A stretch of 64,000 nucleotides of DNA from Ornithinimicrobium faecis (GTDB lineage Bacteria; Actinomycetota; Actinomycetes; Actinomycetales; Dermatophilaceae): positions 186,001 through 250,000 of the forward strand of contig NZ_CP099489.1 of assembly GCF_023923225.1 (NCBI RefSeq). Reading direction: 5' to 3'. Shown here piece by piece: positions 15,037-24,181 of this stretch; within the stretch, counting starts at the first letter, position 1, and the number at the start of each line of letters is the position of its first letter. The position numbers and the translations under genes are program-made. The notes under the pieces were generated by a model, which searched no databases, was not told the DNA's origin, and saw nothing but the letters and a program-made list of their open reading frames with translations.

Positions 15037-15576
15037 GTGATGACGCAACACGGCGGGAGCAACAGCGAGGCCACCGAGGGTCTCGACCCGGGGGAGCGGG
15101 AGCAGTTGCTCTATGCCCTGGAGACCCGCTTCACCGACCATCTCGAGGCTGCCGCGACGACGGTCCGGGAGGCTGAGCGAGCCCTCGAGGAGGCGCAGGA
15201 GCAACTGCGCCTGGCCCTCGATGAGGAGGCCAGCCGTGCCTATCAGTCCGACTCGCTGGTCTTCATGCGCGGCGCCATGGACGAGGAGGTCGAGGGCCTC
15301 TATCGCAAGACCAACCCCAAGAAGGTCCGGGCCGCCTATCGCTTCCTGCTCGACCGGGCCGTCGACCTGGCTGCGGGCGAGGTGCAGGGCTTTCACGACG
15401 ACCAGGCCGCTCAGCTCCGGGACCGGACGCAGGGCGTCCAGGCGTCACGCGAGGCCGAGGCTCGGGCCACCGAGGCCCTGGAGGCAGCGCGCCTGATGCA
15501 GGAGCGGGTGCAGCGTGCCGAGGCGCTGGCCCGACAGGGACTGGACGCGATGGCCGACAAGCTGGAGAACGGTTAG
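15037..15576 (+). CDS. Coiled-coil hypothetical protein
   Basis: 179 residues, strongly helical and Glu/Ala/Arg-rich. Heptad-like segments cover about residues 45-70 and 120-170, with a conserved-looking centre LVFMRGAMDEEVEGLYRKTNPKKVRAAYRFLLDRAVDL. No signal peptide, membrane segment or known domain was recognised. Starts at GTG 15037 or the adjacent ATG 15040, both behind GAGGTGAGG. The 3' end overlaps the convergent enoyl-CoA hydratase stop by 4 nt. Confidence 0.6.
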   Translation: MMTQHGGSNSEATEGLDPGEREQLLYALETRFTDHLEAAATTVREAERALEEAQEQLRLALDEEASRAYQSDSLVFMRGAMDEEVEGLYRKTNPKKVRAAYRFLLDRAVDLAAGEVQGFHDDQAAQLRDRTQGVQASREAEARATEALEAARLMQERVQRAEALARQGLDAMADKLENG

Positions 15577-16391
15577 CGGTCTGACCAGCTGGGCTGGCGC
15601 TTCTCCAGGAAGGCGCCGATGCCCTCCTGGGCGTCGGCTGCCAGGGCGTTCATCGTCATGACGGTCTTGGTGTACTCATACGCCGAGTGCTGGTCCCGGG
15701 AGATCTGGGCATAGAACGCCTCCTTGCCGATGCCGGTGACGACCGAGCTCGCGGACGCGATCTGAGCGGCCAGCTCGCGCGTGCGTGACTCCAACTCAGC
15801 GGCCGGGACGACCTCGTTGACCAGGCCCCAGTCCGCGGCGGTCGGGGCGTCGACGGGCACACCCGTGAGCAGCATCTGCATGGCGCGCTTCTGCCCGATG
15901 ACCCGGGTGATCGCCACCATCGGCGTGGAGCAGAACAGGCCGATCTTGACCCCGGGCGTGCCGAAGCGGGCACCCTCCTCTGCAACGACCAGGTCGCACG
16001 TGGCCGCGAGCTGGCACCCGGCGGCAGTGGCGATGCCCTGCACCTGGGCGATCACCGGCTGCGGGATGGCCTGGATCGTCTCCATCAGCTCACAGCAGCG
16101 ATCGAAGATCTCGCGATAGTCCTCGACCGAGCGCCCGGTCATCTCGCCGAGATCGTGACCGGCACTGAAGGCGGGACCGGCACCGGCCAGGATCACCACC
16201 GAGATGTCGCGGCGGGTGCCGATCTCGCGCAGCACCCCGATCAGCTCGGTCATCAGCGCCAGTGAGAGCGCGTTGCGCTTGTCCGGTCGGTTGAGAGTGA
16301 CGGTGGCGATGCGCGCCTCGACGTCGATCTCGGTGAGGACGGTGGCGGCGTCGGTGTCAGTCGTGGGGGCGCTTGGGGCGGCAGTTGTCAT
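15573..16391 (-). CDS. Enoyl-CoA hydratase/isomerase family protein
   Basis: 272-residue crotonase-fold protein. Oxyanion-hole blocks are GAGPAFSAGHDLGEM (about residues 70-84) and IATAAGCQLAATCDL (about residues 119-133). The position of the second canonical catalytic glutamate is occupied by other residues in PGVKIGLFCSTPM, resembling ECHDC3/enoyl-CoA-hydratase-domain-3 proteins, so hydratase activity should not be assumed. It is a single gene, not in a beta-oxidation operon. Confidence 0.8.
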   Translation of the reverse strand: MTTAAPSAPTTDTDAATVLTEIDVEARIATVTLNRPDKRNALSLALMTELIGVLREIGTRRDISVVILAGAGPAFSAGHDLGEMTGRSVEDYREIFDRCCELMETIQAIPQPVIAQVQGIATAAGCQLAATCDLVVAEEGARFGTPGVKIGLFCSTPMVAITRVIGQKRAMQMLLTGVPVDAPTAADWGLVNEVVPAAELESRTRELAAQIASASSVVTGIGKEAFYAQISRDQHSAYEYTKTVMTMNALAADAQEGIGAFLEKRQPSWSDR

Positions 16392-16426
16392 GGGTGGATC
16401 CTCTCCGGGTGGTCCGTGCCGTGAGC

Positions 16427-16690
16427 CTACGCACGCACCCGGTAGACGCCGGGCTCAGGCCGCTCGACCAGTTGGTAGTCGACCAGGTAACGACGCAACA
16501 TCGCCACGTCGTCATCAATAGGCCGCAGGGCGGCGTTGATCTCGACCTCGGACAACTCACCCTCCGGGAGGGTGCTGGCCACCCAGGTCAACAGCTGGAC
16601 CCGCAGCGGCTCCTTGACCGGCATCGAGACCAGGTCGCCCTGCTTGTTGAACAGGCGGGCCAGATCGGGCGGTGGTGTCAACTGATCCAT
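16427..16690 (-). CDS. DUF2087 domain protein
   Basis: 87 residues. After PPPDLARLFNKQGDLVSMPVK comes a compact alpha/beta domain with SEVEINAALRPIDDDVAMLRRYLVDYQLVER, the DUF2087 signature. This is usually a small DNA-binding-like winged domain, fused in other bacteria to ArsR or other HTH regulators. Here it stands alone. The ATG at 16690 is the first start giving the domain. The function is unknown. Confidence 0.75.
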   Translation of the reverse strand: MDQLTPPPDLARLFNKQGDLVSMPVKEPLRVQLLTWVASTLPEGELSEVEINAALRPIDDDVAMLRRYLVDYQLVERPEPGVYRVRA

Positions 16691-16764
16691 GCACCCAGCA
16701 TGCCCTGTGCCGCTCAACCGGCGCCACGGCATACTGCCGGTTGGCTGGGTCAGAGTCCCGGGGC

Positions 16765-18108
16765 TCAGATGGCCTGTGCCGCCAGGGCGATCACGTCGGC
16801 GACCTTGTCCAGCTCCGGGATGTCGTTGGCCGTGACGACCCGCACGCCCTGCGTGCCGCGCCGGGCATAACTGGAGCTCACACCGATGGTGGCGATGCCG
16901 TGCGAGGCCATCACGAGCATCGCCTGGACCTCGCTGAGGACGGGCACCCACAGCGCGAGATTGTCACCACCGCGCACCTCCAGGCCACGCTCGCGCAGCA
17001 GGGCAGCGAAGCGTTCGCGACGCTCGGTGTAGACCTCGGCCGCCCGCGACACCGCAGCCTGGCTCTCCGGGTCGGTGAGCATCCACGCCAGCGCGCCCTG
17101 CAGGATGCGGCTGGTCCACCCATCGCCGAAGTGGCGATAGACCCGCGCCCGCTCGACCGGGTCGGCCGCCCCCCCGATCACGCCGATCCGCAGGTCGGGT
17201 GAGTGCGACTTTGAATAGCTGCAGACCAGCACACTCTTGTGCGGCAGCAGGGCACCGACGCCGTGATAGGGCTGCGGAGCCAGCGGGCCCCAGCCGTCGT
17301 CCTCGATGATGATGAGATCCGCGCTCTCCAGCAGTCCGGCGAGCACGGTCTGCCGCGCGGGGGTCATGGTGGCACCGGCCCACGCGGAGTTGCGCGGTTC
17401 ATAGATGAAGGCGACCGGCTTGTGGGTGAGAGCCTCGGCCAGGTGCTCGGGCATCGGCCCCTGATCATCCACCGGGACCGGGAGCACGCGCGCGCCGACG
17501 TGGTCCAGGATGTCGAGCAGTCGCGGCGTGGCCGGCTCCTCGACGGCGACCGTCTCACCGGCCACGACCGACGTCGAGATCAAACCGAGCAGCCCGTCAT
17601 AGCCGCCACGGCTGCACATCCACGCCTCGGCCGGGAACGGCCAGGTCGCCTCGACCGCCTCGCGCAGCGGCTCCGAGATCGGCTCGACGTCATAGGAGTG
17701 CAGCAGGGGATCGGTCAGGGAGTGCTGCAGCGCCTTCGCCAGGTCGGGCAGCAGGGCCGGGTCGGGCACCGCGCGAGACAGGTTGAGAGTGTCGTGATTC
17801 CAATAGCGTGTGATGTTGGTGTAGCGCAACGGACTTGGCCCGCCCACGGTGCCGGCGATGCGCATCCCCGCGCGGCCGCCGCCCTCGACAAACCGCTGCT
17901 CGCGCAGGGCACGCCAGGCAGCCGACACGGTCCCCGGGCCCACGTGCAGTCGGGGCGCCAGATCGCGAACCGTCGGCAGTTTCGTGCCCGGCTCGAGGGT
18001 GCCGTCACGGATCAACCGGGAGACCGTCGCGGCGATGCCAGCTGCGCTGGCCTCCTCGATCTGAGCGGCCAGCCACGCGCCGAGGTCACGGTCGGGCAGA
18101 TCCCGCAT
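16765..18108 (-). CDS. MocR-type regulator (GntR winged helix fused to PLP aminotransferase fold)
   Basis: 447 residues. The N-terminal GntR helix-turn-helix includes LPTVRDLAPRLHVGPGTVSAAWRAL (about residues 44-68). The remainder is a class-I aminotransferase fold with the PLP lysine in CSYSKSHSPDLRIGVI (about Lys300), IIIEDDGWG as the PLP-ring aspartate block and YEPRNSAWAG as the substrate loop. MocR regulators bind PLP or an aldimine with an amino compound and control its metabolism. The start is set at ATG 18108 because GGAGGT lies just upstream; the left half of a 12-bp inverted repeat overlaps this ribosome-binding site, suggesting autoregulation. Divergent from the operon at 18182-22738, its likely target. 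Confidence 0.9.
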   Translation of the reverse strand: MRDLPDRDLGAWLAAQIEEASAAGIAATVSRLIRDGTLEPGTKLPTVRDLAPRLHVGPGTVSAAWRALREQRFVEGGGRAGMRIAGTVGGPSPLRYTNITRYWNHDTLNLSRAVPDPALLPDLAKALQHSLTDPLLHSYDVEPISEPLREAVEATWPFPAEAWMCSRGGYDGLLGLISTSVVAGETVAVEEPATPRLLDILDHVGARVLPVPVDDQGPMPEHLAEALTHKPVAFIYEPRNSAWAGATMTPARQTVLAGLLESADLIIIEDDGWGPLAPQPYHGVGALLPHKSVLVCSYSKSHSPDLRIGVIGGAADPVERARVYRHFGDGWTSRILQGALAWMLTDPESQAAVSRAAEVYTERRERFAALLRERGLEVRGGDNLALWVPVLSEVQAMLVMASHGIATIGVSSSYARRGTQGVRVVTANDIPELDKVADVIALAAQAI

Positions 18109-18117
18109 CTGAACCTC

Positions 18118-18172
18118 CATTATGTTCAGTAACATTCGTTTGGATTGTAATCATGCATGCCTGAACATAATG
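18118..18172. promoter_or_regulatory. Perfect 12-bp inverted repeat, putative MocR operator
   Basis: CATTATGTTCAG (18118-18129) is exactly mirrored by CTGAACATAATG (18161-18172) in the AT-rich divergent promoter region. Centre-to-centre spacing is 43 bp, about four helical turns, so both half-sites face the same side. One half overlaps the regulator's ribosome-binding site and the other ends ten bases before the SBP-like start. MocR regulators typically bind paired sites of this kind. Confidence 0.75.
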
Positions 18173-18181
18173 TTTCAAGGC

Positions 18182-19159
18182 ATGGCCCTGAACAATCTGC
18201 GCATCGGTGCCCGTCCGTGGGCGCACCTCACTCCGCTGGGCAGCGGCGTCACCATCGGCGGACGCGCCGTCGACTTCTCCCCGCTGGCGACCACCCCGAG
18301 GATCTGGGACGAGCCCGACCTCGACGTGGCAGAGACCTCGCTGAGCGTCTACGTCCGGGCCCGCGCCGAGGGTGATCACAGCATCACCGGCCTGCCGATC
18401 TTCGTCATGCGCGGCTTCCGGCAGCGCTGCATCCTGGTGCCTGCCGACAGCCCGCTGGAGACCCCGGCCGACCTGGCCGGCCGTCGCGTCGGGCTCACCG
18501 GCTGGCCGGACAGCGGCAACACCTGGACCCGTGAGCTGCTCACCAACGAGGGCGTCGACCTCGACGCGATCGAGTGGTTCCTCGGCCCGCTCACACCGGA
18601 CGCCCCCCAGTTTGACCGGACCGGAGGTTTCCCGGTCGGCCCCAACGTGCGCACGCTGGAGGTCGGGGACGGCCTGGCCACGGCCCTGGCGCGCGGTCAA
18701 CTCGACGCGATCATGACGCCCTTCATGCCTCCGGGCTTCTACACCGACGGCTCGCTGCGCACCCTGCAGCGCGACTCCCAGGGAGCCGAGGAAGACTACT
18801 TCCAGCAGCGTCGCTACATCCCGGGCATGCACCTGATCACGGTGAAGAGCGCGCTGCTCGACCAGCAGCCCGAGCTGGCCCAGTCCCTGACGGACGCCTT
18901 CGAGGCAGCCAAGGTCACCAACGCGCGGGTCCGCAACAAGTTGCAGGACGCCTTCCCCTGGCACGACCAGGAACTGGCCCGGACCGCTGCGGTCTTCGGG
19001 GCGGACTGGCTCCCCTATGGGTGGCCGGGTGACCAGCCGATGGTCACCGACTTCCAGGCTGCCTTGCAGGCCCAGGGCCTCCTCCCGGCACCGGTGCCGG
19101 ACAACGAGCTCTTCCCCCACCCCGTGGCCCCGACAACAAGCAAGGAGTATGCCGCGTGA
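18182..19159 (+). CDS. 4,5-dihydroxyphthalate-decarboxylase-like / substrate-binding-fold protein
   Basis: 325 residues with a type-2 periplasmic-binding-protein fold: ILVPADSPLETPADLAGRRVGL (hinge region, about residues 88-109), then ATALARGQLDAIMTPFMPP. This matches the NMT1/TauA-related group often annotated as 4,5-dihydroxyphthalate decarboxylase. It has no signal peptide or lipobox and starts directly with MALNNLRIGARPW, so it is probably a cytosolic enzyme rather than a transport receptor. The ATG at 18182 is chosen; MFQGM at 18170 would overlap the operator. It overlaps the nitrilase gene as GTGA. The substrate is unknown. Confidence 0.7.
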   Translation: MALNNLRIGARPWAHLTPLGSGVTIGGRAVDFSPLATTPRIWDEPDLDVAETSLSVYVRARAEGDHSITGLPIFVMRGFRQRCILVPADSPLETPADLAGRRVGLTGWPDSGNTWTRELLTNEGVDLDAIEWFLGPLTPDAPQFDRTGGFPVGPNVRTLEVGDGLATALARGQLDAIMTPFMPPGFYTDGSLRTLQRDSQGAEEDYFQQRRYIPGMHLITVKSALLDQQPELAQSLTDAFEAAKVTNARVRNKLQDAFPWHDQELARTAAVFGADWLPYGWPGDQPMVTDFQAALQAQGLLPAPVPDNELFPHPVAPTTSKEYAA

Positions 19160-19980
19160 GCACCCTGAAGACGCGTGCCAGTCAGTTCGCCGCCAGCATC
19201 GACTGGCAGGAGAACCTGGCCACCATCGAGCCGATCATTGAGGAGGCGGAGGCCGACGGCGTGGACCTCCTGGTCCTCCCCGAGGGTGTTATGGCCCGGT
19301 TCATCGACCAGAAGGAGCGGATCCGCGAGCTGGCCCAGCCACTCGACGGCCCGTTCGTCACCGGCGTCACGGCACTCACCGCCGGCAAGGCGGTCACCGT
19401 GGTGGTCGGGGTCCACGAGCGCTCGGACACCGACCGGCCGTTCAACACCCTGGTCGTGCTGCGTGACGGTGCCATCATCGAGGTCTACCGCAAGCTGCAC
19501 CTCTACGACGCCTTCAACGCCCTCGAGTCCGACAACGTCCGACCGGCCGACGTGATCCCGCCGCTGGTAGAGATCAACGGCTTCCAGGTCGGCCTGATGA
19601 CCTGCTATGACGTCCGCTTCCCGGAGTTGGCTCGCCTGCTCACCCTCAACGGCGCGGACCTGCTGGTGCTGCCCGCCGCCTGGGTGAAGGGGCCTCTCAA
19701 GGAGCACCACTGGAAGACCCTGGTGACGGCCCGAGCACTGGACAACACGGCATACCTCGTCGCCAGTGGCGAGTGCGGTGACGCCAACATCGGCCACAGT
19801 CTGATCGTCGACCCCCTGGGTGTGCCCCTCGCCCAGGCCGGGGAGGCGCCGGGATCGATCACCGCCACCCTGTCCCTCGAGCGGCTCGAGGAGGCGCGTC
19901 GGCGCCTCCCCGTGCTGCAGAACTACCGCTTCACCGTCGAGGCAACCCCTCGCGCGCTGGCCCCTTCCTCCGCGTCCTGA
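19156..19980 (+). CDS. Nitrilase-superfamily amidohydrolase
   Basis: 274 residues. The full catalytic triad is present: Glu43 (LPEGVM), Lys113 (YRKLHLYDAF) and Cys150 (MTCYDVRFPEL). This pattern is closest to the carbon-nitrogen hydrolases annotated as deaminated glutathione amidase or omega-amidase, which hydrolyse amides, and not to true nitrilases. Starts at GTG 19156 overlapping the previous stop. Being within the MocR operon, it probably acts on the imported compound or a product of the upstream decarboxylase-like protein. Confidence 0.85.
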   Translation: MSTLKTRASQFAASIDWQENLATIEPIIEEAEADGVDLLVLPEGVMARFIDQKERIRELAQPLDGPFVTGVTALTAGKAVTVVVGVHERSDTDRPFNTLVVLRDGAIIEVYRKLHLYDAFNALESDNVRPADVIPPLVEINGFQVGLMTCYDVRFPELARLLTLNGADLLVLPAAWVKGPLKEHHWKTLVTARALDNTAYLVASGECGDANIGHSLIVDPLGVPLAQAGEAPGSITATLSLERLEEARRRLPVLQNYRFTVEATPRALAPSSAS

Positions 19981-20007
19981 CGCGACCCCCCCCGAAAGGA
20001 AACTGCT

Positions 20008-20970
20008 ATGTCCCGCACGCGCACCGCAGCCCTGAGTCTGCTGACCATCCCCGCCCTGGCCCTGGCGGCCTGCACCGCCGACCCGGAGTCGTCCACCGGC
20101 GGCGGTGGGGGCGGCGAGTCTGCTGACACCGACAGCAGCACCGCCTCTGCCGCGGCCGAGGTCGAGATCCCGACCCAGGAGTTCAACGAGGAGCTGCGCT
20201 CGCAGCTGCCCGAGGACATCCAGGAGAGCGGCACCATGGTCTCGGTCAACACCGGCTCCTTCCCTCCCTACACGATCGTCGAGGGTGACAACCAGGTCAG
20301 CGGTGCGACCGCCGACTTCGCCACGGCGCTGGAGGAGATGCTCGACGTGAAGATCGAGCACACCACCATCGATGGCCTGGCCAGCGTGCTGCAGGGCATG
20401 GACGGTGGCCGCTATGACCTCGACATCGGCCCGATCGGTGACTTCCCCGAGCGGCAGGAGCAGGCCACCTTCGTCGACTACGTGCAGGAATACGTCGTCT
20501 TCGCCGTGCCGACCGGCAACCCGGCCGGCATCGATGACATCACCACGACCTGCGGCACCCGGATCGCCGTGCAGGCCGCCGGCTCCGCCGAGCGCACCAT
20601 CAAGGAGCAGTCCGTCACGTGCGAGGAGAACGGCGAGGAGCCGGTGGAGGTGCAGTCCTACAAGGACCAGCCGTCCTCGATCCTGGCCGTGCAGTCCGGC
20701 CGTGCGGACGCCTTCTTCTCCTCCCAGGCCCCGCTGACCTATTTCGTGGCACAGTCCGACGGTGAGCTGGAGCTCACCGGCACCGGCGAGGCCAACGGGT
20801 TCGACGACCTCTTCCAGGGCGCCGTCGTGCCCAAGGACTCCCCGACCGGAGACGTGCTGCTCGCGGCCTTCGAGGAGTTCCACGAGAACGGCACCTACGA
20901 CGCGATCATGAGCAAGTGGGGCCTTGAGGGCAACAACCTCGACGAGCCCGGCGTCAACCTGGGGCAGTGA
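20008..20970 (+). CDS. ABC transporter substrate-binding lipoprotein (SBP family 3)
   Basis: 320 residues. Lipoprotein signal with lipobox LAAC (Cys22), a Gly/Ser/Asp-rich linker, then an SBP_bac_3 domain: GSFPPYTIVEGDNQVSG, ATFVDYVQEYVVF, TTCGTRIAVQAAGSAER and SSILAVQSGRADAFF. Family 3 receptors bind polar amino acids, opines and related zwitterions. AAAGGAAA lies 5' of the ATG. It is the receptor for the permease and ATPase that follow with overlapping starts. Confidence 0.9.
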   Translation: MSRTRTAALSLLTIPALALAACTADPESSTGGGGGGESADTDSSTASAAAEVEIPTQEFNEELRSQLPEDIQESGTMVSVNTGSFPPYTIVEGDNQVSGATADFATALEEMLDVKIEHTTIDGLASVLQGMDGGRYDLDIGPIGDFPERQEQATFVDYVQEYVVFAVPTGNPAGIDDITTTCGTRIAVQAAGSAERTIKEQSVTCEENGEEPVEVQSYKDQPSSILAVQSGRADAFFSSQAPLTYFVAQSDGELELTGTGEANGFDDLFQGAVVPKDSPTGDVLLAAFEEFHENGTYDAIMSKWGLEGNNLDEPGVNLGQ

Positions 20971-20972
20971 CC

Positions 20973-21935
20973 ATGAGCACCATCACCGATCACCAGCAGG
21001 AGGTGGCCGCGCAGCCACCCGAGCTGGACGTCAAGGACGCCAGCCGGCGCCCGCACCCGTGGCGGTGGATCGGGGCCGGCGTGGTCCTGGTGCTGCTCGC
21101 CATGTTGGTGAACATGCTGGTCACCAACGAGAACTTCGAGTGGGACGTCGTCTTTGCGTGGCTCACGGCTGAGTCCGTGATGAAGGGCCTGGGCGTCACC
21201 CTCCTGCTCACGGTGATCGCCATGGTCATCGGCATCGTGCTCGGGGTCCTGCTGGCCGTCGGCCGGCTCTCGGCGAACCCGCTGCTGAGCTCGACCGCCA
21301 ATGCCTACATCTGGTTCTTCCGAGGCACGCCGACCCTGGTGCAGCTGATCTTCTTCTACAACCTGTCGGCGCTGATGCCGGAGATCTCCCTCGGTGTCCC
21401 GTTCGGTCCAGAGTTTGTCGTCTTTGCGACCAACGACCTGATCACGCCGATGCTGGCCGCGATCCTGGGTCTGGGTCTCAACGAGGGTGCCTACATGGCC
21501 GAGATCGTGCGCGGCGGCCTGCTGTCGGTCGACCCCGGCCAGCGTGAGGCCGGCGCAGCGATCGGCATGACGGACCGGCGGATCATGCGTCGGATCGTGC
21601 TGCCCCAGGCCATGCGTTTCATCGTGCCGCCAACGGGGAACCAGGTCATCAGCATGGTCAAGGCCACGGCCCTGGTCAGTGTCATCGCCCTTGCCGACCT
21701 GCTCTACACCGTGCAGGCGACCTATAACCGGACCTTCGAGACGATCCCGATGCTGATCGTGGCATGCGTCTGGTATCTGATCATCACGTCGATCCTCTAC
21801 GTGATCCAGTCCCGGATCGAGAACCACTACAGCCGTGGCGACCGCAACCACAAGACCAGCTTCTGGGACTTCCTGCGGATCCGCCCCAAGGGGAAGCAGA
21901 CACCACCCACGGTGACGGAAGGGGTGACCGCATGA
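20973..21935 (+). CDS. ABC transporter permease (HisM/GlnP type)
   Basis: 320 residues with an N-terminal membrane anchor and five further segments. The EAA loop [22 protein letters not shown] is near residue 190 and the segment [17 protein letters not shown] is a family hallmark. The long N-terminus (about 60 residues before the MSD) and a 25-residue basic tail are slightly longer than usual. One permease presumably homodimerises. A GTG at 20967 overlapping the upstream stop is an alternative start. ATGA overlap joins it to the ATPase. Confidence 0.9.
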   Translation: MSTITDHQQEVAAQPPELDVKDASRRPHPWRWIGAGVVLVLLAMLVNMLVTNENFEWDVVFAWLTAESVMKGLGVTLLLTVIAMVIGIVLGVLLAVGRLSANPLLSSTANAYIWFFRGTPTLVQLIFFYNLSALMPEISLGVPFGPEFVVFATNDLITPMLAAILGLGLNEGAYMAEIVRGGLLSVDPGQREAGAAIGMTDRRIMRRIVLPQAMRFIVPPTGNQVISMVKATALVSVIALADLLYTVQATYNRTFETIPMLIVACVWYLIITSILYVIQSRIENHYSRGDRNHKTSFWDFLRIRPKGKQTPPTVTEGVTA

Positions 21936-22738
21936 CCGCGGCATCGACCCTCGAACGGTCCTCGGGTCCCGAGTTTGACGGCCCGGTCCTGGACGCCCGC
22001 GGGGTGCACAAGAGCTTTGGCAGCCTCGAGGTGCTCAAGGGCATCGACCTGCAGATCGCCAAGGGTGAGACCGTCGTCATCCTCGGTCCCTCGGGGTCGG
22101 GCAAGTCGACCTTCCTGCGGTGCATCAACCTGCTGGAGACCCTGGACGCCGGGCGCATCCAGGTGGGCGGGCGTGACGTGGGCTATGAGGTCCGCAAGGG
22201 CCGGCTGCACGAGCTCGCGGCTGATGAGTTGGCCCGTCGCCGGGCCGACATCGGGATGGTCTTCCAGCACTTCAACCTGTTCCCGCACCTCAATGTGTTG
22301 CAGAACATCATCGAGGGGCCGGTGGGAGTGCGCGGCCAGTCCCGCGCCAAGGCCGTCGCGACGGCCCAGTCGCTGTTGACCCGGGTCGGGCTGGAGGGGC
22401 GGGAGAAGTCTTATCCGCGCCAGCTCTCCGGTGGCCAGCAACAGCGTGTGGCGATCGCGCGGGCCCTGGCGATGCAGCCCCAGCTGATGCTCTTTGACGA
22501 GCCGACCTCGGCCCTCGACCCCGAGCTGGTGGGCGAGGTGCTGGCGACCATGAGGGACCTGGCCAACGAGGGCCTGACCATGGCCGTGGTGACCCACGAG
22601 ATCAGCTTTGCCCGCGAGGCCGCGGACCGCGTGGTCTTCATGGACAAGGGAGTGATCGTCGAGCAGGGCCCGCCCGCGAAGGTGCTGGACGACCCGCAGC
22701 ACGAGCGCACCAAGGCCTTCCTCGCCCGCTTCCTCTGA
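21932..22738 (+). CDS. ABC transporter ATP-binding protein (GlnQ/HisP type)
   Basis: 268 residues. Walker [10 protein letters not shown] (about residue 52), Q-loop [14 protein letters not shown], signature LSGGQQQR, Walker [13 protein letters not shown] and the switch histidine in VVTHEISFA are all present. The best fit is the polar amino-acid importer class. A 20-residue N-terminal extension precedes the ATPase core. Last gene of the MocR-controlled operon; a strong terminator follows 15 bp after the stop. Confidence 0.93.
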   Translation: MTAASTLERSSGPEFDGPVLDARGVHKSFGSLEVLKGIDLQIAKGETVVILGPSGSGKSTFLRCINLLETLDAGRIQVGGRDVGYEVRKGRLHELAADELARRRADIGMVFQHFNLFPHLNVLQNIIEGPVGVRGQSRAKAVATAQSLLTRVGLEGREKSYPRQLSGGQQQRVAIARALAMQPQLMLFDEPTSALDPELVGEVLATMRDLANEGLTMAVVTHEISFAREAADRVVFMDKGVIVEQGPPAKVLDDPQHERTKAFLARFL

Positions 22739-22752
22739 GCACGACACACCCT

Positions 22753-22790
22753 GCCCGGGTGACTCGCGGACCTCCGCGAGTCACCCGGGC
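22753..22790 (+). terminator. 18-bp perfect-stem terminator of the MocR-linked operon
   Basis: GCCCGGGTGACTCGCGGA and its exact reverse complement are separated by a CC loop and followed by GCTTCT. It sits immediately after the ABC ATPase stop, fixing the operon's 3' end. The lack of a long T-tract is normal for GC-rich actinobacteria. Confidence 0.85.
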
Positions 22791-22854
22791 GCTTCTCATC
22801 AAGCTCTCATCCCGTGCCGGTTGGCTAGAGTCACTGGATCCGGCAGAGGTGAGC

Positions 22855-24039
22855 ATGCAGACGCAGAGTGTCGCGCCCCCGCTCGGGCAACGAGCCCGAG
22901 GCGTGTTGCGCCGTGGTCTGACACCGCTCGTGCGCAGGATCCGCCGGGGCAGTTCCGCCACCAAGCAGCGGTCTGGCCAGGACCCGGTGCTGCAGCGCCA
23001 GGGCGACCGCGTCTCGGCGGCACTCTCTGCCCTGGAGCAGCTCGAGGCCGCGGAGCCAGCGCTGCCCAACACGGCCCGCCCGACAGAGTTCCTCGCCCTG
23101 GACCGGGCCATCCGGCGACCAGAGATCGCCGACCACCTGCACACGATGCTCCCGGCGCCACTGCGCGGCGACTGGGACGAGCATGAGGAGTCGGTGCACC
23201 GGTTGAGTGCCCCGATCGCCGCCGACGTCGTGGTCCTGGCCAAGTTCGACCTCAGTGAACAGGTCAAGTTCCGCGCCGCCTACGGGGCTGCGCGCTGCTC
23301 TGTGGCCGTCCAGCCAGACCGCCCGAACGGCGCCTCGGGCGTCCTCGCCGCCGTGCGCTCCCACGAGATTGTCACGCGCTATGCCCCCGGCCTGATCCCG
23401 CCGATGCTGGGGCACGGTGACGCGGGCGGCGGACAGCGCTACCTGGTCGAGCGCTGGGTGGACGGGACCCCGCTCATCACCTCAGAGCAGATGGCCGCTC
23501 ACCTGGCCGCGATCCTTGAGGGGATGGGCCAGGTCCACCGGGGCTACGGCATACACACGGCCAGGCTCAGTGCCCTGTGGGGCCGGTTCGCGGCGCAGTG
23601 GCAGGCCGTCCGGGAGGCCGGGCTCGTGCCAGGTGATGTCGCCGACCGGGTCGCCGAGCTGATCGCAGACGACCACCGTCTGCGGGTGTCCTGGTCCCAC
23701 GGTGACCTGGTCGCCTCGAACGTCATGGCGACCGATGCGGGTGTGACCATCATCGACTGGGAGCACGCGACGGAGCGGCCGATCATGCACGACGCCGCCA
23801 AGCTGCACCAGTTCACCGCAGACAAGGAGCCGTTGCTCGACCTGCTGCTCGCCGAGTGGGGTCGCAAGACCGCAACCGGCGGCTATCGCCCCGCGGAGGA
23901 ACTCGCGCTGTTGCACGCACGCTTCCTGTGCCGCGCGCCCTCCCGCATGGCGGAGTTGGCCGGCCACCAACGCAGTGGGCTCTACGCCCGGCAGGTGACC
24001 CGTCAGGTCGACCTGCTGGCGCAGACTCTGGCGCGCTGA
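22855..24039 (+). CDS. APH-fold phosphotransferase-like protein
   Basis: 394 residues. The C-terminal half has the aminoglycoside/choline-kinase-type catalytic loop HGDLVASN (H282-N289) and the magnesium-binding IIDWEHA. The N-terminal 150 residues are Arg/Ala-rich and only loosely kinase-like, with DVVVLAKFDLSEQVKFRAAY acting as the strand region where the ATP lysine would be expected. The substrate is unknown; a small-molecule or sugar kinase is possible. Start at ATG 22855 after GAGGTGAGC. It stands alone after the operon terminator. Confidence 0.65.
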   Translation: MQTQSVAPPLGQRARGVLRRGLTPLVRRIRRGSSATKQRSGQDPVLQRQGDRVSAALSALEQLEAAEPALPNTARPTEFLALDRAIRRPEIADHLHTMLPAPLRGDWDEHEESVHRLSAPIAADVVVLAKFDLSEQVKFRAAYGAARCSVAVQPDRPNGASGVLAAVRSHEIVTRYAPGLIPPMLGHGDAGGGQRYLVERWVDGTPLITSEQMAAHLAAILEGMGQVHRGYGIHTARLSALWGRFAAQWQAVREAGLVPGDVADRVAELIADDHRLRVSWSHGDLVASNVMATDAGVTIIDWEHATERPIMHDAAKLHQFTADKEPLLDLLLAEWGRKTATGGYRPAEELALLHARFLCRAPSRMAELAGHQRSGLYARQVTRQVDLLAQTLAR

Positions 24040-24181
24040 CCAGCGATGACCAGAAGTGGACCGATCCCTGACCAACTGCTGGGGGGCAGTTGACCTCGGC
24101 GCTCCGAGCAGAGGTGAGTGACACCTGTCCGCCCAGAATTCACCGGCGCGTCACGGGCGTCACCAGGTCATTACCGACAGG

